Below, one piece after another: positions 1 to 8,867 of a stretch of DNA of 43,173 nucleotides. The DNA is from an uncultured Aureispira sp. (GTDB taxonomy: Bacteria; Bacteroidota; Bacteroidia; Chitinophagales; Saprospiraceae): positions 1-43,173 of the forward strand of contig CAJQQM010000093.1 of assembly GCA_905480485.1 (NCBI GenBank), read 5' to 3'. Under the pieces are notes generated by a model. The model saw nothing but the letters and a program-made list of their open reading frames with translations, was not told the origin of the DNA and made no database searches. Made by a program: the position numbers and the translations under genes. The stretch's first letter is position 1, and each line of letters begins with the position of its first letter.

Positions 1-2
1 GG

Positions 3-1259
3 TCGGATACGCACAAGGCATCGAATGCTGCAGCTACTATGCTTGCGGAGCTTTACAAACGCTACAATGATTGGCCTTTAGCGCTAGCTGCCTACAACTG
101 TGGCCCCGGCAGGGTTGATCGTTATGTCAAAGGGAACAACAAAAACTTTTGGGATATTCGAAGTATGTTGCCACGAGAAACCCAAATGTATGTCCCTTAC
201 TTTATGGCAGTAGCCTATTCCTATGAGTTTCATCACCTTCATCAGCTACAACCGCGTAAATTACCTACTGATCTCGTCTTGACAGATACTATCCACCTTA
301 GTCCAGGCTATAAGTCTTTGTCTCAATTGGCGCGTAAGTACCAAATAAACCGCGATACGCTCAAGCGTTTAAATCCGGTATACATTAAGAATTATATACC
401 CTCTACTTGTGCCAAACCTATCTTAGTATTGCCGAATAGAATTGTCGCCAATCATCGCAATTATCGCAGTCAGTTCGATCGTATCACAAACATGAAAACA
501 AGCAACCCAATCAAGTGCATACGACGTGTCAATTCAGAAGCTGAACTCGCCTTTTACATCAAAGCGCATCGCTGCAGCCGGCCTGATGTCCTTTTTTGGA
601 ATGGTTTACCGAGTCATTATAAGGTGCGTTCAGGTGATATCATTGCCATTCGAAAGTATTGTTTACCCAAAACCAAACCAAAACCCGTCGTCGTCAAAAA
701 AGATATTAAAACAATATCGATTCATGCCTTGAAAGTGCTATCTATGAGCCATAGAGATCAATTATTAGCGACTGCACCCGTTTATCTTAATATTTCTAAA
801 TTAAAAACAAGGCCTAAATTGTCTGTTCAAAAAATGGCTGCATACCAAAGTGCTCAAACTTTACAAAATCAGAATCTACAGCAATCTCAGCCACAAGTTG
901 CCTATCAATCGTCGGTCGTACGAACAGTTTCACGTCAGCGAAGTCGCGGGAGAAGATTGCGCAAACCTGCCCCCTCTACTACAACTAATCTAGGTAGGCA
1001 AAACAGCTACAGTCCAGTTACACCAGCTATTCAGGCGGTCAAGTCGGTGCACGACAAGTCTGGCGCAGGAGTACAAAATAAACAGCCTAAGCCAGGGGCT
1101 TTGTCGAGCAGTAGCAGTCGGAAAATGATGCTTGAGGACTTAAATAAATTGAGTGACAAAATACAGTCCAAAGAACAGGCTATCTTAAAAGCCAAAAAAT
1201 ACCTCAGAACAAGCGCGGAAGAATCAGCCGCCATAAAAGAACTTAAACAAGGGGAATAA
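3..1259 (+). CDS. Lytic transglycosylase with LysM repeats (5' truncated by window edge)
   Basis: The reading frame is open from base 3, so the true start lies upstream. The first ~85 visible residues are the C-terminal part of an MltD-type SLT lysozyme-like domain, with the family motif AYNCGPGRVDRYV, then FWDI and LPRETQMYVPYF. Enzymes of this family cleave the MurNAc-GlcNAc bond of peptidoglycan in the periplasm. Two LysM-like segments follow, at about residues 105-145 (LSQLARKYQINRDTLKRLNP) and 175-217 (ending in VRSGDIIAIRKY). The rest is a low-complexity, Q/S/R-rich tail ending in a charged helix. The catalytic Glu would lie upstream of the window and cannot be checked. A gap of about 216 bases separates it from the next gene, so it is probably a separate unit. 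The family call is firm; the exact subtype is not. Confidence 0.88.
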   Translation, partial: SDTHKASNAAATMLAELYKRYNDWPLALAAYNCGPGRVDRYVKGNNKNFWDIRSMLPRETQMYVPYFMAVAYSYEFHHLHQLQPRKLPTDLVLTDTIHLSPGYKSLSQLARKYQINRDTLKRLNPVYIKNYIPSTCAKPILVLPNRIVANHRNYRSQFDRITNMKTSNPIKCIRRVNSEAELAFYIKAHRCSRPDVLFWNGLPSHYKVRSGDIIAIRKYCLPKTKPKPVVVKKDIKTISIHALKVLSMSHRDQLLATAPVYLNISKLKTRPKLSVQKMAAYQSAQTLQNQNLQQSQPQVAYQSSVVRTVSRQRSRGRRLRKPAPSTTTNLGRQNSYSPVTPAIQAVKSVHDKSGAGVQNKQPKPGALSSSSSRKMMLEDLNKLSDKIQSKEQAILKAKKYLRTSAEESAAIKELKQGE

Positions 1260-1475
1260 AGCTGGTTTTTTTTAACCAAGCTACTTCTAGAGGTAGCATC
1301 ACCCAGAAATTTCATGCATCAATAAGCATACAGAAGCTTATTGATTAATTATTTAAGATTTTGTTTATTCTTTTAGAAAAAAGATTTAAATTGCTGACCA
1401 TCTGTCAAAAATATATATATTAGATAAAGAATTTTTTTCTTTAGGCCTATTGAAGGCGCCCAATACCAAAGCAAT

Positions 1476-2507
1476 ATGAAGTACTCTTTTGTTCTTTTTT
1501 TATCCTACATTATAACGGTTACCTCTTTTGCGCAAGAGAAGGTCGAGTTATTTAATGGGCTTGAACAAATAGCTCCGCTCAATCGGATAGATAAAACCTT
1601 CGATCTGAAGAAAGGAGAAAACCTCATTGTGTCCGTTATTCCTATGAAAGGGGTGCTAGGACAACTCAAAATTGATGTTCCAAATTCTCAATTTCAGCTG
1701 GTTAACAAAAAGATTAAAAAATTAGATCGTGCATTCATTAAAGTAGATAACTCTGGAACTTACGCCTTTCATTTTATCAACAATAATGTTTTTAAGATTG
1801 AGCTTGATATCAAAATATACAAACAGCGTTCTACCATAGACCGAGATACCGTTCTTTTGGAGGACGTTATTTTTTCTTCGTTCATCGACACCGTTAAAGT
1901 ATACAAAGATGATACAATACCGGTTCCTGATTTAGCCGAATATTCTTTCATCCTCAATCCGGCGCGTAATTACGGAACAGTAAGTGATTCGGTTGTTTTC
2001 GAAGAATTACTAAAAGATGAGAACACAGAGTTTCAGTATGCTGCCTATTGGGTAGGAATAGGCGCAGAGGCCCTGAAGGCCTACGAAACCCTAAAAAACA
2101 ATCCTCCACCTAGTTGGTTGATTGCAGGAATGAATGAACCTTTAATGGCCTATGGTTTGGGCGTGACAGAAGTGCTTCCTACAAGTAGTTCGTCTGTTTC
2201 AAGAGATGTAATGTTTAAATTTATGGACCCTACCATTTACAACAACACTGATAACAAACCTAAGGTAACAAGAAGAGATAAAAGAGCTGATTTTTACGGC
2301 AGAATTCCCATAAGTTCGGCGTCCAAATTTAAAGAACTCTTACTCAGTTTCCGTAATTTTAATACGACAACAGCAGCACCTATTTATGTGAAATTTGTCA
2401 AGTTTAAATTAGATCGAGTTTATTACAATCAATATATAATCAGAGAACGCGTACAAGAAATTTTTAAAGAGAAGCAAATTGAGGTATTGGCCCCCTTGGA
2501 TGATTAA
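1476..2507 (+). CDS. Secreted protein of unknown function
   Basis: 343 residues. A classical signal peptide is visible (hydrophobic run YSFVLFLSYIITVTSFAQ), predicting export to the periplasm or outer membrane. No enzyme motif is recognised. Residues ~25-125 read as a beta-rich domain; the segment GTYAFHFINNNVFKIELDIK resembles the end of GOLD/emp24-like beta sandwiches, but this is only a resemblance. The C-terminal half is mixed, with no membrane helix. Its stop codon TAA shares its last A with the ATG of the next gene (2507), so the two are translationally coupled. That suggests the secreted protein works with the GH18-like membrane protein downstream. Function unknown. Confidence 0.75.
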   Translation: MKYSFVLFLSYIITVTSFAQEKVELFNGLEQIAPLNRIDKTFDLKKGENLIVSVIPMKGVLGQLKIDVPNSQFQLVNKKIKKLDRAFIKVDNSGTYAFHFINNNVFKIELDIKIYKQRSTIDRDTVLLEDVIFSSFIDTVKVYKDDTIPVPDLAEYSFILNPARNYGTVSDSVVFEELLKDENTEFQYAAYWVGIGAEALKAYETLKNNPPPSWLIAGMNEPLMAYGLGVTEVLPTSSSSVSRDVMFKFMDPTIYNNTDNKPKVTRRDKRADFYGRIPISSASKFKELLLSFRNFNTTTAAPIYVKFVKFKLDRVYYNQYIIRERVQEIFKEKQIEVLAPLDD

Positions 2508-4429
2508 TGCATTCTCAGGACCGATTTAAATACCATTTTAAAATTATCAAATACTATATTTTGAACGATTTAAGCAAACTATTTTATTTAAAATCATTGT
2601 TCTGCGCATGCATGCTGTTGCTTGGCACTCAGTTGGATGTTGCGGCGCAGGGCTTTATCCAAAATAAAATAAAAAGCAAATCTAGGGCAATAGTCCATTC
2701 TTCCGTAGGACGTGTCAAATCTAGTGCGCGCGTTCGGGTTTCAGGCTCTAAAAGGGCCATGAAAAGCTCTTTGAAAGGCGGACGTCCATCGAGACCATAT
2801 GATGATTCGCCCACTCTAGATGAATTAATAGACGACAATGAGGTAAAAAGTAGTTTATACAATAACACGAACAAAAGTAGATACGTTGAGCTTTTTGGGG
2901 AATGGCAAAGTATGCCTTCTGATGCTAAAATGAGGCTAGAAGCAGAATACAGGCGTGTCAAGGATTCTATAGACAACATCGACCCGGGTTATCTTAGAGT
3001 GACCAAAAATATTTGGGACGGCAGTCGTCCAATGGTTCTTTTTGGCTGGCATCCACATTGGATGGGAGAAGTTTACAGAGGCTACGATTATCAATTGCTC
3101 AATGTAGTATCCTATTATTCTTACGATATTAATCCAGATAATGGGGCCGCTCAAAACCCAGATGTTATGCAGGGTTTTTTAACCAGTGACTTTGTCAAAA
3201 CAGCGAATGATCAAGGTTGTAGTGCGCTGCTGTCCGTTACTTGCCACGGCGAAGAGAATGTAATGCGATTCTTAAGCAACAATGTTCCGGCACAACAACG
3301 TTTTCTCGATTCAATTTTATACATAGTCGATTCGACAAATGCCGACGGCGTAGAAATTAATTTTGAAGGAGTGAATGCTGCTGTTCAAGATGAGTTTTTT
3401 AAGTTTGTTCGTATTTTGTCCACTACTTTGACAAATACAAGAGGAGATACTAGTTTTGTTTTTATGAGTGTTCCGACTTACGATCCTGAAAACATCTACG
3501 ATATTGCTAAATTAAGAGATTTTGTAGACGTTTTTATTGTGAAAGGTTTTAATTTTCATCAAACACCCGAACAATTAGAACGTACTCCTGCTGCGCCTCT
3601 AAATTATAGCGCAATTGCTACACAAGCAGATTTAAGATCGACGGTTGACAAATACATGGCTAATCTAGGGCCTATTTACAGTGCTCGATTAGTTTTAGCC
3701 TTACCCTACTTTGGTACCAAATGGTTAACAGACGACATTTCGGATGATGTTATTGACATGAATACCTTGTCTTATGCTGATATTCAATTCGATTATGTGA
3801 TGCAAATGGACGATGCCTACAAATTTCCACAAGCTCGAAACTATTACGATAGCACCCGCACAACGCATGTTTTTGAATATTTTGATTACTATACAGGAAT
3901 TGATACAACCTTGGGCGACCAACCCAATCGTATAACCATCTATTATGACGACAGTACTTCCTTGGTTAAAAAATACCAATTTATCCAAGAAGCTCGATTA
4001 GGAGGGGTTGCAATTCATTTTTTGGGCTCTGATTTAGGTTTTCAACATCTTGAACAGTTACTTTCGGATGAATTCACAGATTTAGAACTCCCGCAAGCTG
4101 ATATTTTAAGGGAAGTCAATCAAAAAAGTAGTCAAACTCGACACAATTCAATATATGTCTTAGCTGTACTACTTTACCTATCTATTTTTATGGCGATAGG
4201 TTTATGTGTTGCTTTGTTCAATAAAACAACTCGACAGGCCTTGTTTTTGAGTGGACGATTCCGCTTGGTGTACATGTCCTTTTTTACCCTACTAATGCTG
4301 TTAATTGGAAGTTACTTAGGGCTCTTTAAAGGCGCTTCAGTACCTTTATTGGTGGGGGTCGTGTTTGGCGCGATCGTGAGTTGGGTTTGGTGGAAAACGA
4401 AAACAAAAAGAAAATCAATGACACCTTAA
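2507..4429 (+). CDS. GH18-fold protein with C-terminal membrane helices (paralogue 1)
   Basis: 640 residues. A hydrophobic N-terminal stretch (CACMLLLGTQLDVAAQ) reads as a signal peptide, although the N-terminus before it is unusually long. A K/R/S-rich segment follows (~residues 55-95). A GH18 (chitinase/YaaH-like) barrel starts near residue 174 with FGWHPHWMG and carries DGVEINFE at 280-287 at the catalytic-strand position. The terminal Glu is kept, but the DxxDxDxE acids are replaced by E and N, so catalysis is doubtful. Near residue 500, LGGVAIHFLG matches the end of the barrel. Residues ~550-640 hold three membrane helices, so the barrel should sit on the periplasmic face of a membrane. 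It is coupled to the preceding gene and followed by a clear paralogue. Carbohydrate binding or peptidoglycan processing is plausible; the substrate is unknown. Confidence 0.75.
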   Translation: MHSQDRFKYHFKIIKYYILNDLSKLFYLKSLFCACMLLLGTQLDVAAQGFIQNKIKSKSRAIVHSSVGRVKSSARVRVSGSKRAMKSSLKGGRPSRPYDDSPTLDELIDDNEVKSSLYNNTNKSRYVELFGEWQSMPSDAKMRLEAEYRRVKDSIDNIDPGYLRVTKNIWDGSRPMVLFGWHPHWMGEVYRGYDYQLLNVVSYYSYDINPDNGAAQNPDVMQGFLTSDFVKTANDQGCSALLSVTCHGEENVMRFLSNNVPAQQRFLDSILYIVDSTNADGVEINFEGVNAAVQDEFFKFVRILSTTLTNTRGDTSFVFMSVPTYDPENIYDIAKLRDFVDVFIVKGFNFHQTPEQLERTPAAPLNYSAIATQADLRSTVDKYMANLGPIYSARLVLALPYFGTKWLTDDISDDVIDMNTLSYADIQFDYVMQMDDAYKFPQARNYYDSTRTTHVFEYFDYYTGIDTTLGDQPNRITIYYDDSTSLVKKYQFIQEARLGGVAIHFLGSDLGFQHLEQLLSDEFTDLELPQADILREVNQKSSQTRHNSIYVLAVLLYLSIFMAIGLCVALFNKTTRQALFLSGRFRLVYMSFFTLLMLLIGSYLGLFKGASVPLLVGVVFGAIVSWVWWKTKTKRKSMTP

Positions 4430-4486
4430 AGGCTTTTATCGTTGGATGTAGCCTTGAATAAACAAGATAAAATACACAATTAAAAC

Positions 4487-6688
4487 ATGAGTTTTATACC
4501 CAAAATAAAATTTACAATTTGTTTACTAGTCGCATTGTTTGCTTCTTTTGGGGCCGATGCGCAGTTGTTTGGCGATCAGCTTGATTCGCTCGAACAACAA
4601 AGGCTCGAAAACATCAAGGTGTTGCAAGCAAAACCTCCAATACAAAATAAAGTTGACCACAAAATTGATCAACAGCGTTTACTTATGCTTTCTCAAGAAT
4701 GGTTTGGGATACCAACCTACACCGAACAAAAGAAAATTGAAAATGCCCTTGAGAGCAAGTATTTACCCTATAATACCTCTTTAGAAAACTCATCTTGGCG
4801 CAACAAAAATGGTGTTTTTTACCGCAATAAGCCTGGTGTTTTTCGCAAACAAAACGCTTCGTTGATGACGCGTAACAGCAAGCAAAGTGCTCCGGTTGTT
4901 ATGGGCTGGCACCCTTATTGGGAGGGCGGCACCTACAAAACCTACAATTACAAACTATTAACCCATTTGGCTTTTTATGGCTATGAGGTAAATCCTTTTA
5001 CTGGAGGGTACAAAAATTTTGAGGCAATTAACGATTTTGTACACAGCGAGATTATTATGACCGCCCACCTCGATAGCTGTAAAGTGCTGTTAACGGTGTC
5101 TTGTCGTGGGTTTGATGAAAATGAAATTTTCTTTACTTCTGAGCCGGAAGTACAGCAAAACTTAATTGATAGTTTAAGGCACTTAATGCGTATAACAGGA
5201 GCTGATGGGGTCGATCTGAATTTTGAAGATGTTCCGCTCAATTACAAAGCTGATTTTTTAGATTTTGTGGAAGCACTTTCTTTTGGCTTGCGCGAAGATG
5301 ATTTTGATAACATCATCAGCATGACCTTGCCGCTTTATGATGAAGATGTGGTTTTTGATTTAGAAAAGCTACAACCTTGGGTAGACTTCTTTGTAATCAG
5401 CGGACATAGCTTTCACATACAGCCTACCGAGCTCAAAGAAGGTCCTTTATCTCCATTATTAACCAAGGATGCTTCTATTCGAGGCACTCAATTCCTTTAT
5501 CAGGTTTATACTACACTAGACGAATTATTAGCCTCGCCCTACGATATTAGCAATGTAATATTAGAACAATCCCCCGCATACGAACAAAAGCTAATTGATT
5601 CTCTAAATTATCAAATTCGTTGGATTTATCGCAACTTGGAATACAAGCCCTTTGACTTAACGGATATCCTAAACACCATCAAAATCACTAAAGATCATTT
5701 GGGCAGACCTATGTGGATGAATCCGTCGATTAAGCGATTGTTGCGACGCACTAACTGTATAGGGGTTTTGTCCAAAAAATACGAAGCCTCGCGAAAAAAT
5801 GAGGCCGTCGGCTTTTTTATATTTGAACCAAAAAAAGACTCACTAGTACTCAAAGAACTCGATTTGTTCGAAAATATATCTGTTGTTTCAGAAGTAGATT
5901 CGCAATTGTTTGACCTGCAATCTTTAGTACAGATGTACAAAGATAGAATAGGCCATTCAAATGCGTCTAACTTGGTGTTGAGTCTTACCTATAACGGCGC
6001 TGTTTGGTACAAAAGTAGGGGCGGTGAGAAGAAATTCGATGGTTATATGCCGTATAGTGAAATTATCAAAATTGCAGAACGCGGAAAAGCGACTGTAATA
6101 TACGACAAAGCAACTCAATCCTTAGAAGCCACTGTGCGTGATTCTTTAGGGGGCGTATACAAGATATATTTTGATAATTCAACCTCCTTGGGGCGAAAAT
6201 TTGATTTCGCTATGTCTGAAGATTTAGGTGGTGTTGGTATTTGGGCCTTAGGGGCTGATTATGCCCATACAGATTTATGGTCCACCATTGAGGCTAGCTT
6301 TTATGACAAAAAAATATGGAACGCTGACAAAAATCTACATCAATCAGTAAAAGTAGATAAGGCAAATAAAGTAGGCTATACGCTTCAGTATTTACTCAAA
6401 CGCTTTAGTGCCCTTATCTTTGCGACCTTGATTTTTATTGCTATATTTATATGTATCAGCTTTGGCTTTTCTATCCTTGATTGGAAGGTAAGAGATGTCT
6501 TGTTTTACAGTGGTGCCTTTCGTATTTTTTACTTGCTTTTATTTACAATTGTAATCTTAATCTTAGGAAATACCTTCAATTGGTTTCAAAACAAAGCACT
6601 TACCTTCGCTATAGGTACAGCTTTAGGCTTGATGCTTACATGGATTTCATCCAATTTGGTACAGAATAATCATCAAAAATTACCCTAG
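4487..6688 (+). CDS. GH18-fold protein with C-terminal membrane helices (paralogue 2)
   Basis: 733 residues with a signal peptide (ICLLVALFASFGADAQ). It is a paralogue of the preceding protein with the same layout: a barrel starting at about residue 139 (MGWHPYWEGG), a catalytic-strand motif at 240-247 (DGVDLNFE), a barrel end LGGVGIWALGADYAHTDLW, and three C-terminal membrane helices from about residue 640. Its motif is closer to the active GH18 pattern (D-G-x-D-x-N-x-E) than that of paralogue 1, with Asn for the middle catalytic-strand Asp. An insertion of roughly 100-150 residues separates the barrel halves. GH18 proteins hydrolyse GlcNAc-containing glycans; the YaaH-like branch acts on peptidoglycan. 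The position just upstream of the injection-system genes suggests, but does not prove, a role in wall remodelling or anchoring. Confidence 0.78.
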   Translation: MSFIPKIKFTICLLVALFASFGADAQLFGDQLDSLEQQRLENIKVLQAKPPIQNKVDHKIDQQRLLMLSQEWFGIPTYTEQKKIENALESKYLPYNTSLENSSWRNKNGVFYRNKPGVFRKQNASLMTRNSKQSAPVVMGWHPYWEGGTYKTYNYKLLTHLAFYGYEVNPFTGGYKNFEAINDFVHSEIIMTAHLDSCKVLLTVSCRGFDENEIFFTSEPEVQQNLIDSLRHLMRITGADGVDLNFEDVPLNYKADFLDFVEALSFGLREDDFDNIISMTLPLYDEDVVFDLEKLQPWVDFFVISGHSFHIQPTELKEGPLSPLLTKDASIRGTQFLYQVYTTLDELLASPYDISNVILEQSPAYEQKLIDSLNYQIRWIYRNLEYKPFDLTDILNTIKITKDHLGRPMWMNPSIKRLLRRTNCIGVLSKKYEASRKNEAVGFFIFEPKKDSLVLKELDLFENISVVSEVDSQLFDLQSLVQMYKDRIGHSNASNLVLSLTYNGAVWYKSRGGEKKFDGYMPYSEIIKIAERGKATVIYDKATQSLEATVRDSLGGVYKIYFDNSTSLGRKFDFAMSEDLGGVGIWALGADYAHTDLWSTIEASFYDKKIWNADKNLHQSVKVDKANKVGYTLQYLLKRFSALIFATLIFIAIFICISFGFSILDWKVRDVLFYSGAFRIFYLLLFTIVILILGNTFNWFQNKALTFAIGTALGLMLTWISSNLVQNNHQKLP

Positions 6689-6756
6689 TATACATGTATG
6701 CTAGGTTGAATCATACTATTAAGTGCTTCGGCATCATATAATTAAAACTATATTTA

Positions 6757-7014
6757 ATGGGAAAGGTAATCGCCCGTGAATTTCTTTGGCTTATTGTAGG
6801 ACTAATCGTATCGATACCTTTAGGTTTGGTCTTTTTATGGTTCTTTGGGTTTACACCTGAAATTATACAATTAGACGAAATTTACAAGAACTACATTTTC
6901 TGGCTGTATCTTATTGGATACTTTTCTTCTTTTGTTGGCATTTATATTATTCGATTCGTATCGATGTCTCTCAAGGCCTTAACCGCCCCAGAAGAAGAAA
7001 CAGAAGAAGAATAA
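6757..7014 (+). CDS. Small two-helix membrane protein
   Basis: 85 residues with two hydrophobic helices (about residues 8-32 and 46-70) and an acidic tail rich in Glu (EEETEEE). No family is recognised. It lies between the GH18-like genes and the first injection-system gene (25 bases before the DUF4255 gene), all on the same strand, so it may be part of the injection-system transcript. By size and topology it could be a holin-like release protein or a membrane adaptor, but nothing in the sequence establishes either. Confidence 0.6.
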   Translation: MGKVIAREFLWLIVGLIVSIPLGLVFLWFFGFTPEIIQLDEIYKNYIFWLYLIGYFSSFVGIYIIRFVSMSLKALTAPEEETEEE

Positions 7015-7039
7015 TTTTGATCATATTTAACTATCCAAA

Positions 7040-7600
7040 ATGATACACGAAGCTGTTGCGGCGATTGCTGGAGAGATTAATCGATTTTTACAATCGAAGC
7101 ACAATATTACGGAAGAAAAAGTTGTCTTGTCTAATATTGTAAATATTGATGGTTCGGTAGCGGTTCAAGAACCCGACAAAATTGTCTTAACCTTGACCAA
7201 TATCGAAATGGATAAAAGCCAAAGTAGTGTCGGAAGCTACAAGCAATCTTCATCCGGAGGGTTTTCTAAGGTTAAAGCACCTGTTAATACCAACATCACC
7301 CTTTTGTTTTCTGCCTATTTTACTACAGAAAACTATTTAGAAGGGCTTAAATTTATAGCTTCCGTGGTCTCGTTTTTTCAATTTCGTGCAGGGGTGTTCA
7401 CCCCTCAGAATACGCCGGCATTAAATGGTGTTGTAGAGAAACTACAAGCAGAGTTAATTTCACTAGACACGCGCGAATTAAGTAATTTTTGGGGTATAAT
7501 GGGTTCTAAATACCTTCCTTCGGTTATCTATAAAGTCAAAACATTGCCTATTAGACATGTTGTGCCAGAGCCGGACATACCAGTTATCAAGAAAATATAA
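7040..7600 (+). CDS. DUF4255 / Pvc16-type sheath-tube terminator protein
   Basis: 186 residues matching the DUF4255 (Pvc16 N-terminal) family. The N-terminal helix (IHEAVAAIAGEINRFL) is followed by a beta-rich domain with VVLSNIV and KIVLTLTNIEMD. In Afp/PVC particles the homologue caps the distal end of the tube and sheath and fixes particle length; that role is known for the family and inferred here. It is the first recognisable structural gene of the contractile injection cluster, 52 bases upstream of the conserved unknown gene. In the Photorhabdus and Serratia clusters the gene is last, whereas Bacteroidetes clusters often have it near the sheath gene as here. Length is normal for the family. 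Confidence 0.85.
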   Translation: MIHEAVAAIAGEINRFLQSKHNITEEKVVLSNIVNIDGSVAVQEPDKIVLTLTNIEMDKSQSSVGSYKQSSSGGFSKVKAPVNTNITLLFSAYFTTENYLEGLKFIASVVSFFQFRAGVFTPQNTPALNGVVEKLQAELISLDTRELSNFWGIMGSKYLPSVIYKVKTLPIRHVVPEPDIPVIKKI

Positions 7601-7652
7601 TCAGCTTAGTTTGGCACCTTTAGGGTAACAAGCAAGCAACAATCAACTGTTT

Positions 7653-8774
7653 ATGGCAAAACTTCAAAAAAATAAGAAAACAGGTTTCCCCAAGATGCAA
7701 TTGAATCTGACGAGTCAGTTTCAAGAGTTATTGGTTTTAAAAATCAAGCACGATTATTTTTCTTCGGGTGAATTTCCCAAACTTAAACTTAGACCTGCAG
7801 AGGGAACAACAGAAGCCCTGCAAGGCAACGGCCTTCAATGTCGGTTTTTGTCTTCAGGCTTGATGCTAGGATATATTTTCAGTGATTCGTTTACGCCAAT
7901 TAAGGCTATAAATGCTCCGGTTAAGTTGTCTTTTTTCTTAGAAATAGACGATCCGAATTTCATGAATTATACAGGCTTGCCCTTTGAATTTGAAGAGGAT
8001 AAGATTTTCTATTTTCACAATAAAGAATTGGAAAAAGAAAGTACGGAGGATAAAAACTTATCGAGCGACAAATACGTTAGTTCAGAAGATAAAATTGAAA
8101 TATCCAGCTCTATTATAAATTACGATTTTGAAGATGAACAATATGGTACTGAAGTACAAGTGGTTGACGCTTCTGAAGAGGTCGTATACGAAAAGGTACT
8201 TGAAGATGGTGCTGTATCTTGTGAGATCAGTTTATTGGGAATGCCCGAGGGTAAATACAGCATACTTATTGATGGCTTGGAGGAAAAAACGTTTTTTCTT
8301 TACAACGGCTTAAAATCGGTATTTGGTGCGGTTGATATCATTATCGATAAAGATGATTTTGGTGATTATGCCTTTTTTGAAGATAACGGTGATATAGTAC
8401 GGCAGGAATATAATATTCATTTTGCAGCCCGGCAGTTGCGTTGGCAATATATGTTGATTGAATCTGGTGCAGAACAAATGCACGATGAACACGAAGCCTA
8501 CGATACAGCTAAGGGCAAGAAATATACGCCGATTAATTTTCAGGATGTAGAAGAAGCTGCACTAGAAAGCGGCAAAACCATTCATATAATATGGTCAGAA
8601 GATACAATTGCCTTCAAACAAAAACAAGATCAAAAGTTCAAATTAAAAACCAAAAGAGGGAAGAGTGGGGTCGAGTGGATACTCGATTTGCCCTGTGCAT
8701 CAGCACTTAATAATTTAAAAGTAAATTTAATGGATAAATCTGAGGTTTATTCTGAAATAATAGTATATTTGTAA
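7653..8774 (+). CDS. Conserved eCIS-associated protein of unknown function
   Basis: 373 residues, no signal peptide, no membrane helix, acidic. The N-terminal ~125 residues form a beta-rich domain (FQELLVLKIKHDYFSSGEFP, then FMNYTGLPFEF). The middle (~130-215) looks like a beta sandwich (EVQVVDASEEVVYEKVLEDG) and the C-terminal part contains FHFAARQLRWQYM-like and RGKSGVEWILDLPCASALNNL segments. I recognise the general pattern from genes beside DUF4255 and sheath genes in Bacteroidetes injection clusters, but no biochemical role is known to me. Its place between the terminator and sheath genes suggests a structural or assembly role at the cap end of the particle. A promoter-like element just after its end separates it from the sheath gene. 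Confidence 0.65.
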   Translation: MAKLQKNKKTGFPKMQLNLTSQFQELLVLKIKHDYFSSGEFPKLKLRPAEGTTEALQGNGLQCRFLSSGLMLGYIFSDSFTPIKAINAPVKLSFFLEIDDPNFMNYTGLPFEFEEDKIFYFHNKELEKESTEDKNLSSDKYVSSEDKIEISSSIINYDFEDEQYGTEVQVVDASEEVVYEKVLEDGAVSCEISLLGMPEGKYSILIDGLEEKTFFLYNGLKSVFGAVDIIIDKDDFGDYAFFEDNGDIVRQEYNIHFAARQLRWQYMLIESGAEQMHDEHEAYDTAKGKKYTPINFQDVEEAALESGKTIHIIWSEDTIAFKQKQDQKFKLKTKRGKSGVEWILDLPCASALNNLKVNLMDKSEVYSEIIVYL

Positions 8775-8783
8775 ACGTGCCTT

Positions 8784-8814
8784 TTTGTGTCGTGTACTAG
8801 ACGTAGTATCTGTC
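8784..8814 (+). promoter_or_regulatory. Candidate promoter of the sheath gene
   Basis: TTTG at 8784-8787, a 19-base spacer, then TATCTGTC at 8807-8814. The layout fits the Bacteroidota -33 (TTTG) / -7 (TAnnTTTG) promoter, but the -7 box is a partial match. An A/T-rich leader of about 50 bases leads to the sheath ATG at 8868, as is common for strongly expressed genes in this phylum. Confidence 0.35.
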
Positions 8815-8867
8815 ACTGAAGCACTCGATAATTTTAATAAATTCACTAAATTTAAACAATTTTTATC

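Noticed and set aside
1260-1300. Possible hairpin terminator after the lytic transglycosylase gene
   Set aside because: The 7-bp stem has a bulge, its T-run forms the loop rather than a tail, and the following stem is weak; not convincing.
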